A DNA stretch of 7,027 nucleotides, taken from positions 1 through 7,027 of the forward strand of contig DASZVJ010000079.1 of the NCBI GenBank assembly GCA_035547155.1. Direction: 5' to 3'. A model generated the notes under the pieces. It was not told the origin of the DNA. It worked only from the letters and a program-made list of their open reading frames with translations, and searched no databases. Below are positions 1 to 6,112 of this stretch, piece after piece. The DNA comes from CAZNMF01 sp035547155 (GTDB lineage: Bacteria; Acidobacteriota; Vicinamibacteria; Vicinamibacterales; SCN-69-37). Both the position numbers and the translations under genes were made by a program. Positions within the stretch are counted from its first letter, which is position 1. Every line of letters begins with the position of its first letter.

Positions 1-1
1 C

Positions 2-24
2 CCGCCGATCGTTTCGATCGGCGG
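2..24 (-). terminator. Strong hairpin just downstream of the riboswitch (possible expression platform)
   Basis: A perfect 10-bp stem (2-11 paired with 15-24) closes on a 3-nt loop. It begins only a few bases after the 3' end of the cobalamin aptamer when read on the minus strand. Its position fits the expression platform of the riboswitch, either an intrinsic terminator or a hairpin that hides a ribosome-binding site. A U-tract, which would settle the terminator reading, would lie left of position 1 and cannot be seen. Confidence 0.5.
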
Positions 25-27
25 ATG

Positions 28-208
28 CGGGCAGGTCTTCGGACTCGCGAGCACACCGGCCGGACGCCGGTACCTACTAGCCGTCGCTTCCCAGTCCCGA
101 GGGGACCAGTGCGTTTGACGACGTTCGTTCTCGCTCACCGCTGCGGGGCAGTCCCAGATTCACACTGGGTTCCCTATTAAGTCCGGGATGAACCGGACGC
201 CAGCACGG
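28..208 (-). promoter_or_regulatory. Cobalamin (B12) riboswitch, controls a gene off the left edge
   Basis: Read on the minus strand, this segment has the conserved cobalamin aptamer elements in order. A P2-like hairpin GTCCGG/CCGGAC covers 181-198. Next come AGGGAACCCAGTGTGAATC and CTGCCCCGCAGCGGTGAG (about 133-175), then CACTGGTCCC with GGGACTGGGAAGCG (about 85-111). The B12 box GAGTCCGAAGACCTGCC closes it at about 30-46. The family binds adenosylcobalamin or related corrinoids in the nascent mRNA and lowers expression of downstream cobalamin uptake or synthesis genes, or of B12-independent isoenzymes. The downstream gene is left of the window, so its identity is unknown. The predicted transcription start of the adjacent promoter falls at about the 5' end of the aptamer, which supports both calls. 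Exact ends are approximate because the P1 pairing was not resolved. Confidence 0.95.
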
Positions 209-213
209 CGATG

Positions 214-242
214 ACTATCTCGTTCGCCGGACGAACTGTCAA
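214..242 (-). promoter_or_regulatory. Sigma70-like promoter for the riboswitch transcript
   Basis: On the minus strand a consensus -35 box TTGACA (237-242) is followed by a 17-nt spacer (220-236) and a -10-like GATAGT (214-219, 4 of 6 matches to TATAAT). A start about 7 nt downstream would be near position 207, which is the beginning of the cobalamin aptamer. The spacer contains the inverted repeat GTTCG-TCCGG-CGAAC (222-236), which could be an operator or chance. Confidence 0.75.
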
Positions 243-375
243 GCGGACGCGTCATGACTTGCCAGCCGCGGCCGGCTGACGCTGAGATCTGCGGACTGAG
301 GCGGAACTCCCAGGCCGCTCGTCACAGTGATCCAGCGCCCTACCGCTCTGGTCCCGTACGCTCTGGAGAGTCACG
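243..375. other. Divergent intergenic region upstream of the Schlafen-type gene
   Basis: This is the gap between the minus-strand riboswitch promoter and the plus-strand TTG start at 376. It must contain the promoter of the plus-strand gene, but I see no convincing -35/-10 pair for it. The only structure is a perfect inverted repeat CAGCCG-CGGC-CGGCTG at 263-278, a possible operator, though GC-rich DNA makes such repeats by chance. An in-frame TGA at 328-330 closes the frame of the downstream gene. Confidence 0.4.
365..370 (+). promoter_or_regulatory. Ribosome-binding site that supports the TTG start at 376
   Basis: GGAGAG lies just before TTG at 376, with GGAG seven bases from the start codon. 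No ATG, GTG or TTG occurs in frame between the upstream stop (328-330) and 376. The next in-frame ATG is at residue 141, after the conserved N-terminal domain. The site therefore decides the start. Confidence 0.75.
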
Positions 376-2040
376 TTGAGTGAGGGACAGTTCTTCGACA
401 GGAAATCGCTTCGCGTGGTGACTGGAAGGACCGCGGATTTTGCGGCGCTGGCACAGGACTGCGTGTGTTTTGCGAATGGTGCCGGTGGTCAGATCGCTCT
501 GGGTATTGAGGATGAAGCGACGGATCCGCCGGCCGGACAGCGCTTGGACGCAGACCTGCTCGGGAAGATCCGACAGCGGGTTGGCGAGCTGACTGTCAAC
601 GTGCAGGTCGTGCCAGAGATTCAGCAGGGCACGAACGGCGGAGAGTTCATCCTACTCACCATCCCGCGTTCGCTTGGCGTCGCGTCAACCAGCGACGGCC
701 GCTACTTTCTTCGAGTTGGAGACGACTGCCAGCCGATCGTCGGTGACGATGTGCTGCGGCTCGCGAACGAGCGGCCGGCGACACCGTGGGAGTTGATGAT
801 GACCGCTGGCGTGCGTCGTCAGGCAGCAGACGAAGCCAAGGTCGCAGATCTGACGAGTCGTTTGCGTGCCTCCGATCGAGTTGCGAGCTCTGTGAAAGAG
901 AAGACAGATCATGAGTTGCTCGACCATTACGCGCTCGCCGATGGAGAGCGGCTGACCAATCTTGGAATCCTGCTGATCGGAAGGCCCGCCGACCGGGCGA
1001 GGCTCGGCAGCGCTCCTGTGGTTCAGGCGATCAAGTATGACGAACGTGGCGTAAAGGTGAGCAAGCTGGTCTGGGATGACTACACGCTGTCGCCGATCGA
1101 GCTGGTGGATGTCGTGTGGGAACAGGTTCCAGATTTCCGGGAGAGCTACGAACTGCCGGATGGGATGTTCCGGACCACGGTCCCGGCGTTCGAGGAAGTT
1201 GTCGTTCGCGAGCTATTGGTGAACGCGCTCGTCCATCGCCCGTATACGCAGCGTGGCGACATCTTCCTGAACTTTCGTCCGGATCGTCTCGAGGTCGTCA
1301 ATCCCGGACGTCTGCCTCTAGGAGTCACCCCGAAAAACATCCTCCACACGAGCAGGCGCCGGAATGATGCGCTGGCGCGCGTGTTCCACGATCTGAAGCT
1401 GATGGAGCGAGAGGGCAGCGGCTTCGATTTGATGTATGAACGCCTGCTGGCAAGCGGCCGCGCGGTGCCGATCGCCAGCGAAGGCACGGACTCCGTTCAC
1501 ATCGTGGTGCCTCGGCGTCTCGTTCAGCCTGCCGTCATTCGTCTCCTGGCGGAGGTCGACGATCGGTACCACCTCATGCAACGTGAGCGGATCGTGCTCG
1601 GCCTCCTTGCGCAGACGGAGGGACTGCTGGCGACCGAGTTGGCAGAAAGACTGGAACTGCCCGATCCTTCGGCACTGCGGCCGTGGCTAGGTCGACTCCT
1701 CGACCTGGGATTGCTTCAGCAAGGTGGACGTACGAGGGCCACTCGATATTTCGTTCAGCCTGACCTGCTGAGGGCGGCTGGCCTGGATGGACGGACGACG
1801 CTGGTTCGTGTCCAGCCGCACCGCTTGAAGGCGCTCGTTCTCGAGGACTTGGAACGGTTTCCGAATTCTTCCATTAGCGACGTCCACCGCAGGGTTGCTC
1901 CAGAGGTGCCGATTCGAACTTTCGGCAGAGCGTTGCAGCGTCTCGCGAGGGACGGATTCGTGGAAGCCACCGGGACGAGGCGCTGGCGGAAGTACCGCGC
2001 TTTAGGCTCTATCGGCCACAATCCCGAACGTGGCCGATAG
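376..2040 (+). CDS. Schlafen/AlbA_2-domain ATP-binding protein, putative transcriptional regulator
   Basis: A 554-residue cytoplasmic protein with the architecture of bacterial AlbA_2 (Schlafen-type, formerly 'divergent AAA-4') regulators. Residues 2-130 form the AlbA_2 domain: SEGQFFDRKS at the N-terminus, CFANGAGGQIALGIED at 31-46, and YFLRVGDD at 110-117. Residues about 265-380 look like a GHKL-type ATPase region (HATPase_c_4), with ELLVNALVHRPY (279-290) as an N-box, VNPGRLP (308-314), and EREGSGFDLMYE (344-355). Residues about 400-460 and 482-545 are charged, helix-rich segments resembling two winged helices. Family members are often annotated as DNA-binding transcriptional regulators; their substrates are mostly unknown, and related Schlafen proteins act on RNA in animals. 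Translation starts at TTG with a good ribosome-binding site. The gene is alone on its strand, divergent from a B12 riboswitch and convergent with the dehydrogenase gene. Its last codons (IGHNPERGR, stop) lie inside a palindrome that recurs downstream. Domain calls are firm; function is not. Confidence 0.88.
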   Translation: MSEGQFFDRKSLRVVTGRTADFAALAQDCVCFANGAGGQIALGIEDEATDPPAGQRLDADLLGKIRQRVGELTVNVQVVPEIQQGTNGGEFILLTIPRSLGVASTSDGRYFLRVGDDCQPIVGDDVLRLANERPATPWELMMTAGVRRQAADEAKVADLTSRLRASDRVASSVKEKTDHELLDHYALADGERLTNLGILLIGRPADRARLGSAPVVQAIKYDERGVKVSKLVWDDYTLSPIELVDVVWEQVPDFRESYELPDGMFRTTVPAFEEVVVRELLVNALVHRPYTQRGDIFLNFRPDRLEVVNPGRLPLGVTPKNILHTSRRRNDALARVFHDLKLMEREGSGFDLMYERLLASGRAVPIASEGTDSVHIVVPRRLVQPAVIRLLAEVDDRYHLMQRERIVLGLLAQTEGLLATELAERLELPDPSALRPWLGRLLDLGLLQQGGRTRATRYFVQPDLLRAAGLDGRTTLVRVQPHRLKALVLEDLERFPNSSISDVHRRVAPEVPIRTFGRALQRLARDGFVEATGTRRWRKYRALGSIGHNPERGR

Positions 2041-2041
2041 A
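2008..2041. repeat. Palindrome A: 12-bp inverted repeat across the Schlafen-type gene's stop codon
   Basis: TCTATCGGCCAC (2008-2019) is perfectly complementary to GTGGCCGATAGA (2030-2041), with a 10-nt loop. The right arm contains the stop codon TAG at 2038-2040. It could fold as an RNA hairpin or serve as a protein-binding site. No T-tract follows on either strand, so a simple intrinsic terminator is not supported. Related copies follow at 2086-2118 and 2130-2140. Confidence 0.85.
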
Positions 2042-2046
2042 CGGCC

Positions 2047-2062
2047 TACGGACATATCCGTA
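2047..2062. repeat. Small inverted repeat between palindromes A and C
   Basis: TACGGA (2047-2052) pairs with TCCGTA (2057-2062) around a 4-nt CATA loop. The sequence is unrelated to the CTATCGGCCAC core. It may be one more element of the structured convergent region, or chance. Confidence 0.45.
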
Positions 2063-2085
2063 ACGTTCTGATACGACACGACTTG

Positions 2086-2118
2086 TCTATCGGCCACTCC
2101 CGACTCATGGCCGATGGA
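2086..2118. repeat. Palindrome C: diverged second copy of palindrome A
   Basis: The left arm TCTATCGGCCAC (2086-2097) is identical to that of palindrome A. The right arm ATGGCCGATGGA (2107-2118) has decayed: the pairing keeps 11 of 12 positions, one of them G-U if transcribed, with a 9-nt loop. The loop TCCCGACTC resembles the AATCCCGAAC loop of copy A, so this is a diverged direct repeat of the whole unit and not just of its arms. Confidence 0.8.
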
Positions 2119-2123
2119 AGTTG

Positions 2124-2152
2124 CCGAATGTGGCCGATAGGGCGACATTCGG
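2124..2152. repeat. Palindrome D with a further half-copy of the repeat core
   Basis: GTGGCCGATAG at 2130-2140 is a third exact copy of the right arm of palindrome A, and GAATGTGGCCGATAG (2126-2140) differs from 2026-2040 by one base. It can pair perfectly over 11 bp with the left arm of copy C (2087-2097). Alternatively CCGAATGT (2124-2131) pairs with ACATTCGG (2145-2152) as a separate 8-bp stem with a 13-nt loop. The two foldings exclude each other. Confidence 0.7.
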
Positions 2153-2181
2153 TGTGACCGCCGCACGCGTCCCTTTGAGCT

Positions 2182-5100
2182 CTAGCGCAGGCTCGACAGG
2201 AACTCCACGACGTCGCGGATCTCGCGCGGCGTCAGAATCAGGTTCATCGGCGGCATCGGCGACGCGCCGTTCGTCCGCTTCGCGATGTCGGTCTTCGCCA
2301 CGCGCTGCAAACCCTTCGTCGAATCCTCGACGGCAATCGTCGTCGAGGACTCCTCGCGCAGCATGCCTTCCAGCTTCTGGCCGTTCTTGAGCGTCACCGA
2401 CACCTGGCCGTAGCCCGGCGCGATGCGCGCGCTGGGGGAGATGAGCGCTTCGAGCAGCTGCGCGCGCGTCAGCCGGCTGGCGACGCCCGCAAGATTGGGA
2501 CCGACATCGGCCTTGCTGTCGCCGAGCGCGTGACAGCGCGTGCACTGCGCGGCGGGATGCGTCAGCGCGACCTGGCGGCCGCGAATCAGCGAGCCGCCGG
2601 TGCTCAGGGCCTGCGGGAACACGACGCCCACGTTCGCGAGATCGCGGCCGACCTTCAACTGATCGAGACGCTGCTGCAGCGGCGCGGCCTTCGTGGCCTG
2701 CATCGCCTCGAGCAGATCGAGCTGCACGGCCGGCGCCACCTTGCCGGCCTTGAGATCGTCGCCCAGACGGCCCAGCGCCTGGACCGACTCGTTGCCGGGA
2801 ACGTTTCCAAGCGCACGAAGCGCGCTCTGCTGCTCGGGGATCGTGCCGGTGCGGACCGTGGCGCTCAGCAGCTCGACCTTGGCGGCTGGCGCGAGCGACA
2901 TCTGCGGCAGCGCCGCGATCGCGGCCGTCCGCACGGTCGCGTTGGCGTCGGCCATCGCCGCGCGCGCACCGGTCTCGAGCTCCGGTACCGCGAGCGTCTG
3001 CAGCGCAGCGAGTGCCGCGACGCGGACGGACGCGTCCGGATCCGATTGCAGCCGCGTGAGGATGACGCCGGCCTGTGTCTTCATGTCGAGCTTCGCGACG
3101 GCTTCGAGCCACGCGACCTTCACCGCCGGCGGCGCGGTCGTATCCGTCATCAGGCTGGCGAGCTCCGTCAGCGCGGTGCGCGCGGTCGACGCGTCGCGTT
3201 GGCCGAGCGGCGCGATCCACGATCCGTCCACGCGATCCATGTTGGATGGCGCGCCCCACACGCCCAGCGTGGCGATCGCTTCGATCTTCAGCGGATCGGG
3301 CACGCCCGCACGGTGCGCGTACGCCGCGACTCTCGTCGTCGCGGCCGCGTCGCCGATGCGCAGGTTCGCGCTGATCGCGCGCCGCACGAGCGGCTCACCG
3401 CTGATCGTGGGCCGATCGAGCACGCGCGCGAGCGCGGGCAGCGCGTCGATGATGCCGCCTTCGTCGTTGATCGCGATCGCCGCTTCGGTCACCACCAATG
3501 GATCCGCATCGTCGAGGAATCGCGCGACTTGCGGGTCCCGCAGGCGGCGCAGCGCGACGAGGGCGGCGAGACGCACACCGCGCGACTCGTGAGTCGAGAG
3601 CGCGGCAAGGGCGGCGCGATCGCCGATGCCCGTGAGCGCGACGACGGCCGCGTTGCGCAGATAGACGTCCTGTTCGTGATCGGCGGCGAGCATGGCGACG
3701 ACGGCGGGCATGGCCGGCCGGTAGCCGAGGCGGCCGAGCGCGACGGTCGCGAAATAGCGGGCGCGCGGATTCGCGTCCTGCACGAGCGGCATCAGCGCCG
3801 AGGCCGCGGTGGCCGCGCGCGCCTGGCCCAGCACCTTCGCGGCCTGCGCGCGGATCTCGGGATCCGTGTCGGTCAGCAGTGGCGTCAGCGCGTCGGCCTG
3901 CACGTTGCCGCTGCGCAGCAACTGTCCGAGCCCCCAGATCGCGTGGATGCGCGAGAGCTGACCCGCGCGCGTCGTCACCTGCGTCGACGTCGCGGCCGCG
4001 CTCAGCGCGTCGCGATCGCCGCGGCGCACCAGCTCGAACTGCGCCTTCAGGCGCACGCGCTGATCCTCGTGCCGCAGCAGCTCGACGACTTGCGGCACCG
4101 AGCGCGACGTGAAGTCGTCCTTGAGCAGGCGCTGCACTTCGGCGCGCGCGGGGCTGCCTTTGCCCGCGGCCGAATCGAGCTTCCAGACGCGGCCCTGGCC
4201 GGACGGCACCCAGCCCGTCACCCAATCGGTCAGGTAGATCGCGCCGTCGGGACCGATCTTCATCCCCGGCGCGAGCACGCCCTGCATCATCTGCTTCATC
4301 TCACCCAGCTCGAATCCGGCGCCCTTCGGATTCAGCGTAAATCCAAACGTCCGGGCGGTGGTCGCGCTGCCGGTGTAGCTCGTGACGAAGAAGTGATTCT
4401 TCCAGCTCGGATCGAGCGCCGTGCCGGGGTTGTACGCGAAGCCGGACGGCCCGGCCGTGAACGGCGCGATCGGCGGCGTGATGTACGACGCCTGCTCCGG
4501 GAAGCGCACCTTCGACATGCGCTCGTCGATCCACGGGTTGTAGCGGTTGTTGTTCGGATCGGTGTACTTGCCGTACTGCCACGTCGAGCGCCAGCCGGTA
4601 TCCGATCCTTCGGCGATGTAGATGATGCGCTCGACTTCGCCGGGATAGTCGCCGTCGTTGTCCGCGCTGATCAGATCGCCGTAGTCGTCGAACGCCATCT
4701 CCTGCGGATTGCGGACGCCGTACGCGTAGACCTCGAAGTCGCTGCCGTCCGGATTCGCGCGGAGCACGGCGCCCATGTGCGGGTAGGCCCAGCGCTTGCC
4801 CGTCTTGTCGACGACGTTCATGCCGATCTCGCCGATCTTCCAGTAGATCATGCCGTCCGGCCCTTGCGTCAGACCCGACATGTCGTGACCGGAGAACGAC
4901 GGATGGACGGAGTAGCCGTGGCTGATCGATTCCTTCGCGTCGAGGATGCCGTCGCCGTTGGTATCGCGCAGGTGCCACAGGTCCGGCGCGATCGTCGCGT
5001 AGACGTCGCCGCCTGGGCGCACCATGATGCCGGCGAGGATGTCGGCCGCGATGTCCTCGTTGAAGCCCTCGAACACGACGGTCGACTTGTCCGCGATGCC

Positions 5101-5652
5101 GTCGCCGTTGGTGTCCTCGACCTTGAAGATGCGCTCGGGCACGCCCAGCAGATCGCGGTAGTCGTGGATGCCGTCGTGATTGAAATCGGTGATCCAGGTG
5201 TTCTTGTCGCTGAGCGACGTCGCCATCTTCTCCTTGAAGAACTGCCGCAGCTCTTCGGTCGTCTGCAGCCGCTGGATCTCGAGCACCCAGTCGGGGTGCT
5301 GGCGCGTGTCGAGCCACTGCGTCGCGCGCGGCGTCGAGGCCACGTACGCGACGCCGTTGGCGTCGAGGTCGAGCGCGATCGTGTCCGCGACGAGCGGGCT
5401 CGGGGCCCAGACGTTCAGCTCGAGACCGTCGGCCAGGCGGACGGTCGCGGCCTGCCGTTCGTCCGTGGCGTTCTTGCGCGCGGCCTCGGCGGTGAGCTGC
5501 ACGGTCTCACCGGGCTTCACCGGCGGTGCGTCCGGCGTCTGCACCAGGACGATCGCCGGCAGCCCCACGATGGCCGCTCCGATCAAACAGACACGCGCCC
5601 ACCGGCGCGACGGAAGAGCAGACGAACGTTTCGTACGCGGGACTTCGACCAT
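2182..5652 (-). CDS. Exported beta-propeller dehydrogenase fused to HEAT repeats and a CxxCH haem domain (PVC-type)
   Basis: A 1156-residue protein. Residues 1-38 are a basic N-terminus plus a hydrophobic segment (about 21-38), a signal peptide or membrane anchor, so it acts in the periplasm. Residues about 65-495 match the membrane-bound dehydrogenase/sorbosone dehydrogenase-like beta-propeller of Planctomycete-type proteins. Three EF-hand-like Ca-binding loops interrupt it: D156-D167, D180-T191 and D230-E241, each with a DxNxDG core. Residues about 512-960 are HEAT-like helical repeats (for example TPLLTDTDPEIRAQAAKVLG at 590-609). The C-terminal 120 residues form a cytochrome c-like domain: C1037-T-R-C1040-H1041 binds haem covalently, followed by GPNLAGV, SPSARIAPGY, and M1133 in SPMPPMN as the likely sixth ligand. 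The family probably oxidises sugars or alcohols and passes electrons to the haem; the substrate is unknown. An upstream ATG at 5709 is in frame, but it lacks a ribosome-binding site and would put 19 residues before the signal sequence. I therefore chose 5652, which has GGAG nine bases upstream. Confidence 0.93.
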   Translation of the reverse strand: MVEVPRTKRSSALPSRRWARVCLIGAAIVGLPAIVLVQTPDAPPVKPGETVQLTAEAARKNATDERQAATVRLADGLELNVWAPSPLVADTIALDLDANGVAYVASTPRATQWLDTRQHPDWVLEIQRLQTTEELRQFFKEKMATSLSDKNTWITDFNHDGIHDYRDLLGVPERIFKVEDTNGDGIADKSTVVFEGFNEDIAADILAGIMVRPGGDVYATIAPDLWHLRDTNGDGILDAKESISHGYSVHPSFSGHDMSGLTQGPDGMIYWKIGEIGMNVVDKTGKRWAYPHMGAVLRANPDGSDFEVYAYGVRNPQEMAFDDYGDLISADNDGDYPGEVERIIYIAEGSDTGWRSTWQYGKYTDPNNNRYNPWIDERMSKVRFPEQASYITPPIAPFTAGPSGFAYNPGTALDPSWKNHFFVTSYTGSATTARTFGFTLNPKGAGFELGEMKQMMQGVLAPGMKIGPDGAIYLTDWVTGWVPSGQGRVWKLDSAAGKGSPARAEVQRLLKDDFTSRSVPQVVELLRHEDQRVRLKAQFELVRRGDRDALSAAATSTQVTTRAGQLSRIHAIWGLGQLLRSGNVQADALTPLLTDTDPEIRAQAAKVLGQARAATAASALMPLVQDANPRARYFATVALGRLGYRPAMPAVVAMLAADHEQDVYLRNAAVVALTGIGDRAALAALSTHESRGVRLAALVALRRLRDPQVARFLDDADPLVVTEAAIAINDEGGIIDALPALARVLDRPTISGEPLVRRAISANLRIGDAAATTRVAAYAHRAGVPDPLKIEAIATLGVWGAPSNMDRVDGSWIAPLGQRDASTARTALTELASLMTDTTAPPAVKVAWLEAVAKLDMKTQAGVILTRLQSDPDASVRVAALAALQTLAVPELETGARAAMADANATVRTAAIAALPQMSLAPAAKVELLSATVRTGTIPEQQSALRALGNVPGNESVQALGRLGDDLKAGKVAPAVQLDLLEAMQATKAAPLQQRLDQLKVGRDLANVGVVFPQALSTGGSLIRGRQVALTHPAAQCTRCHALGDSKADVGPNLAGVASRLTRAQLLEALISPSARIAPGYGQVSVTLKNGQKLEGMLREESSTTIAVEDSTKGLQRVAKTDIAKRTNGASPMPPMNLILTPREIRDVVEFLSSLR

Positions 5653-6112
5653 CGGCGTGCGCTCCACGAAGCAGGACTGACGAAAGCCGCATCTTATCGC
5701 ACACGCCATGGGCTGTTGGCGGCACGACGGTGCCGAATCGAAGGGGAAAAGACAGCGCCCAGCGACTCGTAGCCCGCCTTCAGCCGCCAGTCGACCAGGA
5801 GCGAGTGCGCCAACGTCAGCACGCCTGCCGTGCGCTCGCCTGTCGATTGGAGGCTCTCTGGCAGGTCGCGGCGATCTCGGCGGATCGGCGGCCGCACGGG
5901 TCTATGTGACGAGCGTTGACCGGGATCGCGATGATTCGGATGCCGGACGCCCAACGATATTGGCGCCGGTGCTCATCGCATCACACTCGCTGAACGGGTC
6001 GAGTGCGTATGCTGATTTGGACGTCCTTGTTTGGAAACGGATTGATGGCGCTGGAACGTGCCGGTCCGCTCTGGTGTCGGGGCGCCTTTCCGGTAAGGCG
6101 AATCTCCGTCGG
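5653..6112. other. 460-bp leader/intergenic region without a defensible gene
   Basis: This lies between the broken membrane-protein gene and the dehydrogenase, both on the minus strand, and should include the dehydrogenase promoter. I could not find a clear -35/-10 pair. A minus-strand open frame of 86 codons (5694-5954) ends 41 bp before the dehydrogenase start. Its first half is arginine/proline-rich and unconvincing. The stretch around LAHSLLVDWRLKAGYESLG has strongly GC-biased third positions and could be a coding remnant, but I recognise no family. A weak stem CGCCTT/AAGGCG (6083-6088 with 6095-6100) follows the stop of the membrane-protein gene without a U-tract. Confidence 0.5.
5662..5665 (-). 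promoter_or_regulatory. Ribosome-binding site of the dehydrogenase gene, decides the 5652 start
   Basis: On the minus strand GGAG stands nine bases before ATG at 5652. The competing in-frame ATG at 5709 is preceded by CGCCAACAGCC, which has no Shine-Dalgarno match. The shorter start also places a basic N-terminus directly before the hydrophobic export segment, as expected. Confidence 0.65.

Noticed and set aside
2008..2152. CRISPR array
   Set aside because: The repeats are short palindromic cores with irregular spacing and inverted orientation, without uniform spacers or cas genes.
2105..3259. Minus-strand 384-codon frame overlapping the end of the dehydrogenase gene
   Set aside because: It is a shifted frame of the same strand with Arg/Ala/Gly-rich translation and no motif; the haem-domain frame explains this DNA.
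5540..5600. Lipoprotein signal in the dehydrogenase N-terminus
   Set aside because: The only nearby cysteine precedes the hydrophobic stretch, so it cannot be a lipobox cysteine.
5653..5709. Upstream ATG at 5709 as start of the dehydrogenase
   Set aside because: No ribosome-binding site precedes it, and it adds a 19-residue cysteine-containing extension before the basic, hydrophobic export segment. ATG at 5652 has GGAG at suitable spacing.
2530..5772. Very long plus-strand open frame opposite the dehydrogenase gene
   Set aside because: Its translation is arginine/histidine-rich low-complexity sequence without domains. It mirrors the GC-biased codons of the real minus-strand gene, which has recognisable domains throughout.
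6083..6100. Stem-loop after the membrane-protein stop as an intrinsic terminator
   Set aside because: The 6-bp stem is followed on the minus strand by CCCCGAC with no U-tract, so termination is not supported.
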